DNA of 64,000 nucleotides, from the NCBI RefSeq assembly GCF_029784135.1, contig NC_073746.1:165839325-165903324 (forward strand), read 5' to 3'. This stretch comes from Toxorhynchites rutilus septentrionalis (Eukaryota; Arthropoda; Insecta; Diptera; Culicidae). How positions within the stretch are numbered: position 1 is the first letter of the stretch; each line of letters starts with the position of its first letter. Positions 42,547 to 54,223 of this stretch are shown in pieces. A program made the position numbers and the translations under genes. The notes beneath the pieces are model-generated. The model saw only the letters and a program-made list of their open reading frames with translations, was not told the DNA's origin and ran no database searches.

Positions 42547-45500
42547 CAGCCATTCCATGCCAAACCGATATAGTGGCTCTCAGATTATTGTCAAAAGTGG
42601 TAATTTTGTTCTTTTGTCGCAAAACAAATTTAAATTTAGACAAATATTTTTTTATTTTTTTATTAGCGTCCGAAAAGTCAAAGTTTTCCACTTTTTCTCG
42701 AAAATGACTTTTTTTTTCAAAAATTCATAACTTCTGAACCACTGAACCAATTTAGATGATCGACATATCAGCCAATTAGCTAGCCTTTTATTAAAAAATA
42801 TTGAACCAGCAAAAAAATGGACTTTGTTTTCGTAATTATTGATTGTAGTCGTTTTTTGTTGTTTTCATGGCTTTGCACTAGAGGGCTATATTAAGGTAAT
42901 CGATGGTTCGAAAAAAAAATTTTTCATCTTTTTTGCATTACAAAAATTCATAAATTCTGAACTACTGGACCGATTCAAAAAAAAAAATTACTTTTGGGAA
43001 AAATTTTGATTTTTGTTATTCAGCAATTCCAAATGAAATCGTCCTAAAAATGCAGATTTTAAAAACTTGTATTTTTGATTCCAATGAAAGAGTGTATTCC
43101 GTTTGGGTTGGAGGAAATATGAGTTTTTCACAGCAAATGGGAATTTTTTGCCTCAAGCGTAACTTTTGAAAAGGGCGTATCGATTTTAGTAAGAGAAATT
43201 TTTCATAATAAAAACTATGAGTCGTACCGAAATAGTGTCTTAAAAAAAGTTATAGAGTATTGATGTACACTGTACACTAAGAAAAAAAATTAATACTCTT
43301 TTTTTTATTTACAAAATAAAAATTCAATTTGCAATATCCAAAATACATATTTTTTAATTTTTTCCTACAAAATAAAAGTCATGCAGAATAATTAAAAAAT
43401 GGGCCCAAGGTGGTAAAACTATTTTTGACGAACTTTGTGGAACATCGAATTTTTAGGAATTTTCGAAACTTCGTATTTTTGTATGTTAACAATCATTTTT
43501 AGCCACATATTATGAATCCTGATGTGATTTAAAACAAAAAAGGTTATTATCAATCTCCTTCTAAATGTAGCCATTCTCGAAATATGTAAAAAAAAATCTA
43601 ATTTATTGTCTTTTTTATAGTAAATAATCCTTTTTAATATGTTTGTCGTGTTATACCGTCATGTTCATGAAATTTTATGAATTTGCTTATAATTTCCAAC
43701 AATTTTTCCAAATACATCATTCATTTTTTGACTCAAGCGTAACTTTTGAAAAGGGCGGATCGATTTGAGTAAGAGAAATCTTTGATAATTTATATCTCAA
43801 AAAATATGAGTCGTACCGAAATAGTGTGTTAGAAAGAGTTATAGAGCATTGTTGGCTTAATTTGAATAGAATATACACTGAGAAGAAAAATTAGTACTCT
43901 TTTTTTATTTACAAAATCAAATTTTAATTTGCGATATCAAATAATATGTATTTTTTTATATTTTTTTCAATTTTTTCATATAAAATAGAAGTCATGTAGA
44001 AAATTTAAAAAATGGGCCCAAGATGGTAAAACTATTTTTGACGAACTTTGTGGAACATCGAATTTTTAGGAATTTTCGATACTTCGAGTTTTTGTATGTT
44101 AGCTGTCATTTTGAATCACAAATTCTGAATCCTGATGATATTTAAAACAAAAAAGGTTATTATCAATCTCCTTCTAAATATAGCCATTCGCGAGATATTT
44201 AAAAAATATTTGTAATTTATTATCTTTTTAATAGTAAATAGGCCCTTTAAATATGTTTGTCGTGTTATACCATCATGTTCATTAGATTTTATGAATCCGC
44301 TTATAATTTCCAACAACTTTTCCAAATACATCGTAAAGACACATGTTTAGGATTTACGTTACGAAACATTCGAAGACATGTGGGTTAATACAAAACGTAG
44401 CGAGACTAAAAAATCTTTTATATCTTAATATAAACTTCAATAAATCAAAAAAATTGTTGGAAAATATAAGCGAATTCATAAAATTTCATGAACATGACGG
44501 TATAACACGACAAACATATTAAAAGAGATTATTTACTATAAAAATAATTATAAATTAGATATATTTTTTTAAATATCTCGAGAATGGTTGCATTTAGAAG
44601 GAGATTGATAATAACCTTTTTTGTTTTAAATCACATCAAAATTCATAATTTGTGGTTAAGAATGCTTAAACATACAAAAATTCGAAGTTTTTTTCAAATT
44701 GAGCCAACAATACTCTATAACTCTTTCTAACACACTATTTCGGTACGACTCATATTTTTTGAGATATAAATTATCAAAGATTTCTCTTACTCAAATCGAT
44801 ACGCCCTTGAGTTACGCTTGAGTCAAAAAATGAACCATGATGATGTATTTGGAAAAATTGTTGGAAATTATTAGCAAATTCATAAAATTTCATGAACATG
44901 ACGGTTATTTTGTAAATAAAAAAAGAGTACTAATTTTTTTTCTCAGTGTACATTTTTTTCATATTCAACCATCTATACTCTATAACTCTTTCTAAGACAC
45001 TATTTCGGTACGACTCATAGTTTTTGAGATATAAATTATCAAAGATTTCTCTTACTCAAATCGATACTCCTTTTTCAAAAATTTCGCTTGAGTCAAAAAA
45101 TTCCCAATTGCTGTGGAAAACTCATATTTCCTCTAACCCAAACGGAATACACACTTTCATCCGAATCATTTGTCATTTGTCGATTTCATTTGAGATTACT
45201 CTATTGTAGTTATTGATTGAGTCAGTTTTTGTAATTTTCTCGGTCAAAGAGGGCTATATATAAAGAGGGCTATATTTTTTATATTTTTTTCTGGAAAGCT
45301 GAGGATTTTGAACATAATATATATTGATATCAGAGATGCTATTTTTTTTTGTTTTTGAGTTATTATTTTGCAAATTTAACATGTTTTAATTCTTTGTTCA
45401 AAATTTCTATGTTACTAGACCAGACCTATGCGACTAGAATCCGATCTTCCCGCAAGTGTGGTATTTTTTGAATTTTTTTTATTTTATTTTTTATTTGGCT

Positions 45501-45722
45501 TCAATTTGATATGTCGATCGTCTAAATCGGTCCAGTGGTTCAGAAGTTATGATTTTTTGGAAAGAGTCATTTTCGGGAAAAAGTGGAAAAATTTGATTTT
45601 TCGGACCCTAATAAAAAAATTAAAAAAAATACGTGTCTAATGTTTTTTGGGATGAAGAACAAAATTATCACTTTTGACGAAAATCTGAGAACCACTATAT
45701 CGGTTTGGCAATGGAATGGCTG
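42547..45722. mobile_element. 3.2-kb foldback element with internal repeats
   Basis: Inverted ends CAGCCATTCCATGCCAAACC and (inward from 45722) CAGCCATTCCATTGCCAAAC extend for a few hundred bp, with shared CTTCTGAACCACTG and TTAGACGATCGACATATC-like sequence. TA flanks 42545-42546 and 45723-45724. The interior has two direct ~590-bp repeats (about 43150-43735 and 43736-44335: CTCAAGCGTAACTTTTGAAA, GTCGTACCGAAATAGTGT, TTTGTCGTGTTATACC) and inverted copies of the same units at about 44400-45090. No protein is encoded; it needs an outside transposase. Confidence 0.75.
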
Positions 45723-45724
45723 TA

Positions 45725-46719
45725 TATATGTTAATATTATGATTAATTGGAACTAGCTAATTTGTGATATCGAAATTGTCGTTCGTTCGCAACAACACGA
45801 CTGACGATGAAATTCAACATTGAACCTATGAACTTGGGCCATTTGGTTACGAATTGGAACCAACAACATTTTGTTTGGGCATTTTGCAGAGGCTGCAATA
45901 AGAAGCGTTTCGAATTCTTCTTGCATTGTAGTGTATAGGAATTTCGGATTACAGCTTGTTTGCGAGAGCAGTGTTTATTTTCATTTTCTGCTGAGCCGAA
46001 AAGTCACAACGTCTCGTACATCGGTTCTATACACATTCATCTGAATGTATCAAATATTTGAATGTCGTTCACCCGAATGTAATATTACCCCAATGAATCC
46101 TTTACACTAATGTAACATTTACCACATGAAGAAGAAGTAAAATTCCATACAAATGAGATTCGAATTATTGTGAAGTCTTTCAAATTTGATTATAAATAAG
46201 ATGAATTCAACACACGTAGAAGGGCAACAAATGGAAAATTATTATGATCAAATTTACAAAGAATGCTGCTCATTATTTTCTTTCAGTGCTACTTTTGAAG
46301 AATAAGAGTCCATGCATGCATTAAAATGAACTTTAGAACATTTGAATGATGTGATGTGATTTTACCATAAAATAATCGAAAGCATAAATGATTTGGAAAT
46401 GTCAATAGAATCGATAAGAAACCAAAATGTAATATCGGGTGTGCAGCCTCATTCGGTCCGTTTCCACAAAATGGCTCAAGGTGTTATAATTAGTCGACGG
46501 CGACAGCTGATTTTTGAACTGTCGATATTTGCCAATCAAATATTGTTTACAAGTCTTTGAGTGTTGCACAGCAAGTGCAATTTTGACGGTGTTGAAATGC
46601 CAAGTTTCGTTGTAAATAAGTAGGCTTGCAAAATTATTGGGAGTAATCAGACAAGCTATTTCTGAACGACTCAAATTCGCAGGATCCAAAGGCAAGGGAA
46701 TTATGGAAGTCTTGTGTTT
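45725..46719. other. intergenic, no gene supported
   Basis: A 97-codon minus frame (46695-46402) has no recognisable domain. The rest is AT-rich. Confidence 0.4.
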
Positions 46720-46734
46720 TAGATTGTGTTAGTA

Positions 46735-46990
46735 AATCCATTTTTCGTTCCCGAGAAGGATTCGATGCAAAAGAAAAGATCGTAACGCTCGGCCAACCTG
46801 AAACTAATCCAATCGAATATCCACGGCGCCAAAGTAATGCTCTGTATTTGGTGGGTTCAATAGGGTGTGATCACTATGAGCTGCTAAAACCTGGTCAAAC
46901 GATCAATGAAGACTTCTACAGGCAACAATTGATGACAACGCTCGACCTCATGTTGCTGCTCGAGCTTAAAACTGTTAGGAAAATAGCGGA
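46735..46990 (+). pseudogene. mariner transposase central fragment
   Basis: One frame reads NIHGAKVMLCIWWVQ, then after a frameshift YELLKPGQTINEDFYRQQLM, matching the mariner stretch KVMLCIWWD-x-GVVYYELL between the first and second catalytic Asp. Both catalytic residues are outside the fragment. A poly(A) run follows at about 47027-47046. Confidence 0.65.
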
Positions 46991-47148
46991 TGAGTAATCT
47001 GGTTCACCCGATTTAGAGACCCCTACAAAAAAAAAAAAAAAAAAAATTGAAGTGAAGTTGCGCACCAAACTTCGGATGAAAATTTCCATATAGGAAAACC
47101 TGTTTTTTGCGAGAGATTGAAACGCACAAAAATATCGCATAATATCGT

Positions 47149-48125
47149 CTACGAAAAATTTCAGTTCGGGGATCTGCTTGGCGTCCGCTTTAATGTACGT
47201 CTCGTATTCCGATGCATTTCGGCTGCACCAACCACTTGCGTTAGCCTGTAAAAATGAACGAATTTAATCAAAAAACCCCTTTGCGTTAAAGCTTCCTGGG
47301 GGTCTTCGTAGCCTAATTGGTTGCGTGTCCGCTACTAAGCGAACAATCATGAGCTCATAACTCAGGACCCTCAACTGACCATCTTTGTGTGTTATTCTAG
47401 CTACTACGTCCACGCATCAATCATCATGTGTCGGTAATCCCAGTCCCTTGCCGCTCTCATTACGGTCTGCTGCATCGGTAGTTAGTGCTATTTGTAACAT
47501 AACAATGGAAGTCTCATATCAACAGTCACGCTGTGTATATAGCCCATCTGTGAACATTCCAACAATAGGAACAATCTTACGCCGAAAAAAGGCGACATGT
47601 GTTGTGCATCGATAGAATAGGAATACTCTAACGCCTAAACGGCTATTGTGTAACAGATAAAATGTGTATCGATAAGATAGGAATAATCTGACGCCTAAAA
47701 ATGGCTAATGTGTAATATACGATATGAGAAAAAACGATAAATTCGGCTCTGTTACAGCTGAGTTGCTAAATGAGCCTAATAAAACTGAATAGATGAGATA
47801 AAAAAAAGCTTCCTGGGATTTGACCACCGTATTCCGTTCATCGGTTCGGTTAGGCACCTTCCTTACCTCAAAGACATCAAGTCCGGTCCGTTTCATTTTC
47901 TGCTTAACGAACCAGACAGAAGAATTGACCTTCTTGGCCATGTCCCGAATCGAAAGGTTCGGATCGGGCTTGAAGTAATCCTTCACCTTCCTCGCCTTCA
48001 CGGGGTTGGTCTTCTTCGCTTTCATTCCGCTGCCAGTTTGCTGTTGGGTCGTTTCCATGAACGACTTTACCAAGAGGGACACGGACGAATGGCCAAATCT
48101 CAACTGTTTCGCGATCTACCTGTAT
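47149..48125 (-). pseudogene. D37E-type transposase remnant, split by a SINE
   Basis: Minus strand 48103-47820: ARKVKDYFKPDPNLSIRDMA, KKVNSSVWFVKQKMKRTGLD and VRKVPNRTDERNTVVKSQEA, the N-terminal helix-turn-helix of the D,D37E family (compare 48473-48790). A SINE interrupts at 47301-47804. The remnant resumes at 47290-47149 with ETYIKADAKQIPELKF, the first catalytic block, whose leading Asp pair is damaged (SEYETY for DDETY). The second and third catalytic parts are missing. Confidence 0.7.
47301..47804 (+). mobile_element. tRNA-derived SINE with target duplication
   Basis: Starts GGTCTTCGTAGCCTAATTGG (A-box-like) with a degenerate B-box region CATGAGCTCATAACTCAGGA, body as at 37493, and ends AATAGATGAGATAAAAAAA. 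Flanked by AAAGCTTCCTGGG at 47288-47300 and 47805-47817. A second, internal body duplication (ATTGTGTAACAGATAAAATG, AATAATCTGACGCCTAAA) makes it longer than 37493. Confidence 0.8.
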
Positions 48126-48244
48126 GACTGGCTTGGATTTTCCAATTAACGCGACCCGGGTGTATACAAATACTTAGCAAATGAAATTCCCGTCTCAATT
48201 TGCTTTATTAGCCGATCAAATATCTTTTACGGTAAAACAGTCTA

Positions 48245-49517
48245 AAGGGCGAACACGAAATTATTGCGACACATTCAACAGGGCATATTTTTTTACTATT
48301 GGGTAAAAATCAAACAAATTTTGCACACTTTCTCGTTGATGTGTATTGTCTACATGCTGTCAATCTCGAAGTCGTGTTTTTCGATTCAACGAAAATGGAG
48401 GTGAACTAACGCGAGTCGAGAGAACAAATTCTTTCCAAACACCTGGAATTTCCTGACCTGTCGCACCGGCAGATGGGAAAAATGTTGAACATTCACCATT
48501 CAACCGTCTCCAGAGTGTTGGAGTGGTTCCAGGAGCGGTTGATGTTGGACCACGGCAAAGGAGCTGGAAGAAAACCGGGACCGGAGAACAAAAAGATGGA
48601 GGGAAAGGTGAAGCGGATGATTAAAGCAAATCCCAACATCTCAAGCCGTGATTTGGCCAAAAATATCGACATGTCGCAGAGCTACGTCCGGAATGCAAAG
48701 AAGAGAGCTGGACTATATACATACAAGGTACAGAACTTCCCAAACCGCGATGAGCGGCAACAATCGACGGCTAAAACTCGGGCACGGAAGCTCTACGAGA
48801 AGATGCTGACAAAATATGGCTGCTGTGTGATGGACGACGAAACGTATATAAAAGCCGATTTTAAGCACCGACAAGAGCAAGTTCGATGTGGACGACAAAC
48901 TTTTAAAAAGAAGAAAATGTCGAAGTTCGCCTCCAAATATCTCGTTTGGCAGGCCATCTACTCTTGCGGACTGAGGAGTGAGCCTTTCGTGACAAAGGGC
49001 ACAGTAAATGGCGAGATCTACAAATCTGAATGCGTCGAGAAGCGCCTTTTGCCGTTCTTGCAGCAGCACGACGAAGCTCCGCTATTTTGGCCAGATTTGG
49101 CATCATGCCACTGTTCTAACAGTGTCCTGGGGTGGTATGAGGCCAATTCTGTCCATTTTGTTCCAGAGGACATGAACCCGCCAAACTGTCCGGGCTGCGC
49201 CCGGTGGAGCAGTACTGATCAATAATGAAGCGGGAACTTCGGAAGAGCAAGAAGACAGTCAAGGACGAGAAGGACATGTTAAGAAAATGGAAAAAAACTG
49301 AGAAACTGGTACCGGATGACACTGTAAAGACTTTGATGGAGGGCATCAAGCGAAAATGCGTTCAATTTTACACTCAAGGCTCCATCGATTAACTTTTCTT
49401 TTGATTTTTGAAGTAAATATATGTATAAAACTACCCTAAAATTTTGGTTTGATTCTAAACATTATAAGAAAATTGGCATGACATTTTCGGTGTCGCAATA
49501 ATTTCGTGTTCGCCCTT
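48245..49517 (+). mobile_element. D37E (ITm) transposon, 1273 bp
   Basis: Perfect 28-bp inverted ends beginning AAGGGCGAACACGAAATTAT, TA at 48243-48244 and 49518-49519. Encloses one transposase gene whose D-to-E spacing is 37 residues, the type described as ITmD37E in mosquitoes. Ends are intact, but the gene is broken. Confidence 0.88.
48395..49392 (+). pseudogene. D37E transposase, three lesions
   Basis: The presumed start is ATG 48395 (MEVN), with a TAA at codon 5 (48407-48409); a shorter frame from ATG 48473 stays open to 49225. Helix-turn-helix motifs: HRQMGKMLNIHHSTVSRVLE and ISSRDLAKNIDMSQSYVRN. First catalytic block CCVMDDETYIKADF (about 48825-48865). Second block FWPDLASCHCSNSVLGWYEA (about 49087-49145). 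Third block is out of frame: after PPNCP (about 49190) the needed frame continues GLRPVEQY, then a TGA where Trp is expected, then IMKRELRKSKKTVKDE to a stop at 49390-49392. Catalytic D, D and E codons are all present, 37 residues apart for the last pair. Confidence 0.85.
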
Positions 49518-49519
49518 TA

Positions 49520-51257
49520 GCTGTATCTTTTTCTTAAGTAAGAGGTCTCTTCTATTATTTTCATATACCGGGTTTGAGCACGAAAAGCTGGAAAATTTCG
49601 CTAAATTTTTCCGGTACTTGAATCGTAATTTTGCATGAGTTGCGACGTCGTTTCACCGGATCTCATGCACCATCCGCATATTGCAAACATAACCGACATA
49701 TTCAGAATGCGTTATATGTTGATACTCAAGCCCAGTATTATGACATTTTATCTTTATTTGTACATTCGTTTACATTTACTAATTCCCTTCGGACTGAAAA
49801 CATTCATGTCGCACATGGCGTGTGGATTGTATTGTACAAACACAAGTCGCACCCACCGAGCTCTATCTAGTGGCGGAAATATACATAATGAATGGAAATT
49901 AATTTAATTCCCAGTTCGGAGAGAACTTCAAAGCGCTCACGAATTCCTTTGAACTTATCACTTCAAAGACAACACAGTCCGGTTCGTATCAGGCTCCCAG
50001 GCAACCCAGGAGATGATATCCTGCAACCCCGAAAAATGACTTTCGACTGACTGCCCGAACTTTTCCGAAATTACGGTGCAAAGACATTAGTTCACTTTGT
50101 GCTGGAACCGTGCCGAGATGATGCGACACAACACTCCATTACAGAGCCATTGACATCGGTCGTACATTAAATCGGTGTCAGTCGGCCCCTCAAAACGGTG
50201 AGCAGAAACCCCGCCAAGGATCTTCTGCAAATCGCAATTGGTTATTCATAGTTTATGCGGTGCCACTGTACGCACTGCTTCCGGTTAGCTCGCATGATAA
50301 TGAACCGTGTCGCATTGGTTGAATGATTTTTGACTTTCGATACCCTCTGCCGCTTTCCCACCGCCGCAAATTCTACACGAGTCAATTTACTGAAATGCTG
50401 TTTAATGATATGTTTTCGGACACGCTTATCGCATCCCAAGATGATGGGTAGCGCAAAGTGATGGAACTCCGGTCGTAGTGCGTGGGTGGCAGCCGTACGC
50501 ACTTCCTACGTTCGTGGCATTTTTTTTATCGATTTACAACAGCTTTGTCGGATGAATGACGACATGTGAGCGTCGTTCAAAATACAGTTTAATGAGTTTA
50601 ATGTTCACATCAACAAGTTGAGTTTAGTATTCTGTGCATAAAAGTGGACATCCATTGCCTGTTCATATATACCATGTATTTCAGTGGGTATTGTTTTGCG
50701 TTTGTACATCAATTAGTTCCGACTTCGTCCGATAGGGGAGCTGGGAATGATTCATTTCCATGAATTAGTCGGACAATGTGACATTGGATGCTCTATAATT
50801 CGCCATCGGATGTGGCATTCCCAAGCAACAGCATGCAGTGAATTCATAAACGGCTCGATAGATATGTCACGTGCGACTCGGGCGGAACCGTACGGAATGA
50901 TGTATTCGAGGAACGAACCGTTAAAAACCATCGAACTTTGCTCTCCTTGGGCGTAGCGTTTGATATGATGCCGTTTTTTACGTGACGAGTATGATTCTAT
51001 CCGTACACTTTGATAACATCAACTGTGTCGGAAGTACTAACCCAATTCGGTGATATACTAGTAGAAACAATAAGAGAAGAGAACTTTATGTGTTCTATTG
51101 TGATAAAAAACAGAGCGTTGAACGATATGTATAAGACTAGAAGGAGATTATGTTGAAACATAAAAATGGGTTTCTATTTTTGCATGGATTTTTCAAACGA
51201 TTCTCGTAATGTTGGTGGAAGCTTTCGGCGGGTATGTCCAAAAAGGTTAAAAATGCT
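49520..51257. other. intergenic, GC-richer patch, no gene supported
   Basis: 49900-50550 is visibly less AT-rich than its surroundings and apparently single copy, but all frames are short. The longest, 50502-50242 minus, is basic and has no domain that I recognise. It may be a decayed gene or TE. Confidence 0.4.
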
Positions 51258-51485
51258 AATTTGCCAAATGCCACATGCCGTATGCCACTTGCCGTATGCC
51301 ACTTGCCGTATGCCACATGTCGCATGGCACATGACATATTCCATATGCCACATTCCGTTTACCACATACCGCATGACGAGTGTCGCATGTCGCATACCGC
51401 ACGCTGCAAGTGAAGTATCGCATGCCACATGCCTCATGACGCGCATGCCACACGCCGTATCCCGCAAGCCACATGCAACATGTCG
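51258..51485 (+). repeat. degenerate minisatellite, TATGCCACATG-like units
   Basis: About 20 imperfect units of 10-14 bp such as GTATGCCACTTGCC, GCATGGCACATGAC and GCATGCCACATGCC. The unit is rich in CATG/TATG palindromic cores, so both strands look alike and several frames on both strands lack stops over the array. Not evidence for a protein. Confidence 0.85.
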
Positions 51486-51985
51486 ATCGGAAAAGAACTA
51501 TTTTCGAGAACCGCGTCACTCTCTCTTCGGACTGAAACTGAAGATACCGCGTGCTCCGCGACGGTCCCTGTAGGCAGTAATGTGAAACTGCTGCTTGATT
51601 CAGAATGCGAATCCAGCATGCTTTCAGAGCGAAGAAATCACGCTGATGACTCTCCACACGCTAGCAAGAACATTTTCTATAATTTACAGTGATGTCAACG
51701 AATGAATCGGACAGCTGCTTTGCACGCCTTGTGGCTCGTATTCGAAATAGGCAACTTTCGAAAAATGGATCATTTAAGCAACTTTGCATACTTGCAATCT
51801 TCGAAAAAACATTAGACTATTTTTTTGAAAACGGCCAAAATTTTTTTCTTTTTTTTTACAAAAATTTAGAAGTTAAAAACTAGAATATCTACAAATTTCT
51901 GATCAAAAGATGAAATGTAAGATATTGTTTCAAATTTAAAAAAAAAATATTAAAAAACAGGTTTTTCTAACAACAACTTTGTTTT
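51486..51985. other. intergenic, no gene seen
   Basis: Short frames only; the second half is T- and A-rich. Confidence 0.4.
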
Positions 51986-52975
51986 CTTTGAAAAAACGTA
52001 TTTTTTAATTATTAACAAATTATATTAATAACCCTTAAAATTTCCAATACATTGAAAGATTGAAAGACAGGGAAAAAAATGAGAACAACAACTTTTACAT
52101 GTTTTCTTTGAAAAAATTGCAACTAATCCTAATTTCGAAGACATTAACTTTCTATCTTTAACAGTTTGTGGTATACATGGTATTTTTGTATGGAGACTCC
52201 TGAAACAATAATGTTCTATTCATAACATTTTTGTGTGTGAATTCATGCGTTTGATATTTCTTATAGTTTTTGAGTTAAGATTTTTCGAAAAAAATGACAA
52301 AAATCACTCAAAAACTATAAGACTTACAAAATGTTGGTTAGAGAATGAAATGTAGGAAGTTGTTCTAGTTTTTATTGAAAAAAAATATGTCTTTCTAAAT
52401 TCTAAAAAAATATATATGAATAGCCCTTACAATTTTGAACAAGTCACCCATACATTGGAAGATGACCACTTTTGCAGGAAAAGAGTTTTTCCAACAACAA
52501 CTTTTTCAATTTTTTTTGAAAAAATACTATTAATATTAAACTTGTAACATTTTTATGTATAAATTATCGCGATTTACATGTTCTGAAAACTTTTTTTCTA
52601 TTTAGAAACATATCAAAAACATATCAAACGCAAGAATTTACACACAAAAATGTTATGAGTAAAACATTTTTGTTCAGGAGTCTGCCATGCCATGAATACC
52701 TGAAACTATAAAAGATAGAAACTTAATATCTGCGACAAAAGTTCATATTTTAATAAGATCTGAAACTTTGTCGAATACGCTATATCGCTATCTCAACTTT
52801 AAACAAAATAAGGAATAGTTCAAAGAAAACATGAAAAAGTTAGTCGTTAGAAAAATATTTTCCCTGTAAAAGTGTCCATCTTTCAATGTATGGGTTACTT
52901 ATAGGAAATTGTAAGGGCTATTAATATTTTTTTTAATAATTAAAAAATACGTTTTTGAGAAAAATGAATCTCAAT
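51986..52975. repeat. foldback repeat, ~1 kb
   Basis: The left arm 51986-52290 (AACGTATTTTTTAATTATTA, CCTTAAAATTTCC, TACATTGAAAGAT, CATAACATTTTTGTGTG) pairs with the inverted right arm 52590-52975. A third, direct and diverged piece lies at 52430-52530. No coding sequence and no clear ends or target duplication. Confidence 0.65.
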
Positions 52976-53522
52976 TTTTGAAATAAATTTTTTTAGTATA
53001 ATTTTTCTTTAAAAAATTTGTGGTGTTTTGTATTAATCAGTATTTTAGTATATTTTATTTTACAGTGACGTCTCGATTATATCACGCCCAACGAAAATTT
53101 TCGCGTGATGTACTGGAAACATGATATATTCGAAACAGATATTTTTTAAAAGAAAAAAAAAAATTTTTATTTCACCGATATGTATGATTTGAACATTATT
53201 TTTCGCACAATGTGCTGAATTTACAGAAAACCATTTCTTACAATACTTGAATGGATATTCTATGGCGTTATGTTGACGTTATCAAATTGCAATTATCAGA
53301 GCTGCTATTTCGGTTGATACCTGTATCCATTAATTTTTTTTCATCTCAACATCGGTATCCTCATCTTTTTCTGATTGGCCATTCGCTATACTGATAATTT
53401 GGTTGTCGGAAATTATGTGTAACATACCCTTTCTTCTTCGAGCTCCGGTACCACTGTTTGATTCTCGGGATCAGGAGTCATAATCAAGAAGAATTTCGAA
53501 AGTCATTAAAATTTGGTTTTTT

Positions 53523-53845
53523 TCAATTGAAATTTTGTTTTAAACCACACCTTTTTGTTTTCAACATTTCGTGATTGTGGTTGATGAAACACCAACATAC
53601 AAAATCTTTCAATGTTATTTTTGTCGGTTCCTTGTCCAGTGTTTCTAAACTAAGCATGGTTGACATTTCAAAATTTTCACGGTATGTTAATGTTATGTTT
53701 TGAATTATTTCCTGGTCTATTTGTTGGGCAATAGATGATGGGCTCATCCAGGCATTAGCGGATCCGATAGTAGACTGAAAGAGACGTATCTTTGGATCAT
53801 CGAAGGTCTTCCAATTATCATCAATGGAAATTTATGAGTACCAGA
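53523..53845 (-). pseudogene. pogo-type transposase, C-terminal part
   Basis: Minus strand from 53845 reads GTHKFPLMIIG (completing the conserved block begun at 59510-59441), then after a deletion and frame change AWMSPSSIAQQIDQEIIQNI, TLTYRENFEMSTML and ITLKDFVCWC. This matches the pogo/Tigger block NTTSxIQPMDQ-x-II and the following helix. The segment with the second catalytic Asp is deleted. An acidic stretch (PENQTVVPELEEE) may follow toward 53410. Confidence 0.65.
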
Positions 53846-54223
53846 AACATTGGAACATTTTTTTTTTATTTAAATCGTTTATTTTTACAGGCTCAGTTAC
53901 ATAGGTTTAAAGGAGCCGAACTCCTTACTGTATTGTTACTAGTATATATACATTTTTCCTTAATTCTAATGTTAATAATATAGGAAACAGATTACTCGCG
54001 GTCAACTCGAGTTTAGAAGGGTGACATATTTTCTTCAGGAAAAGGAGGGAATATGAGGATATGTTGACAATGATCACACTCACACTCTCAATCACACTCA
54101 TCACACTCAATTCTTAAACCTATCTTATATCTAATATGTATTTACATTTCATCTTATTCTTAAGAAGGGATTCGATCTCTCACAAAGGAAAAGGAAATGG
54201 AAAAACTAAGGGTATAAGGACAA

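Noticed and set aside
46402..46695. 97-codon minus-strand gene
   Set aside because: No domain, no splice sites or promoter; left as intergenic.
51166..51657. Several overlapping open frames of 60-135 codons on both strands over the minisatellite
   Set aside because: The unit lacks stop codons in most frames on both strands; the peptides are only the repeat translated (CHMPHAVCH-like, ACGIRQVAY-like).
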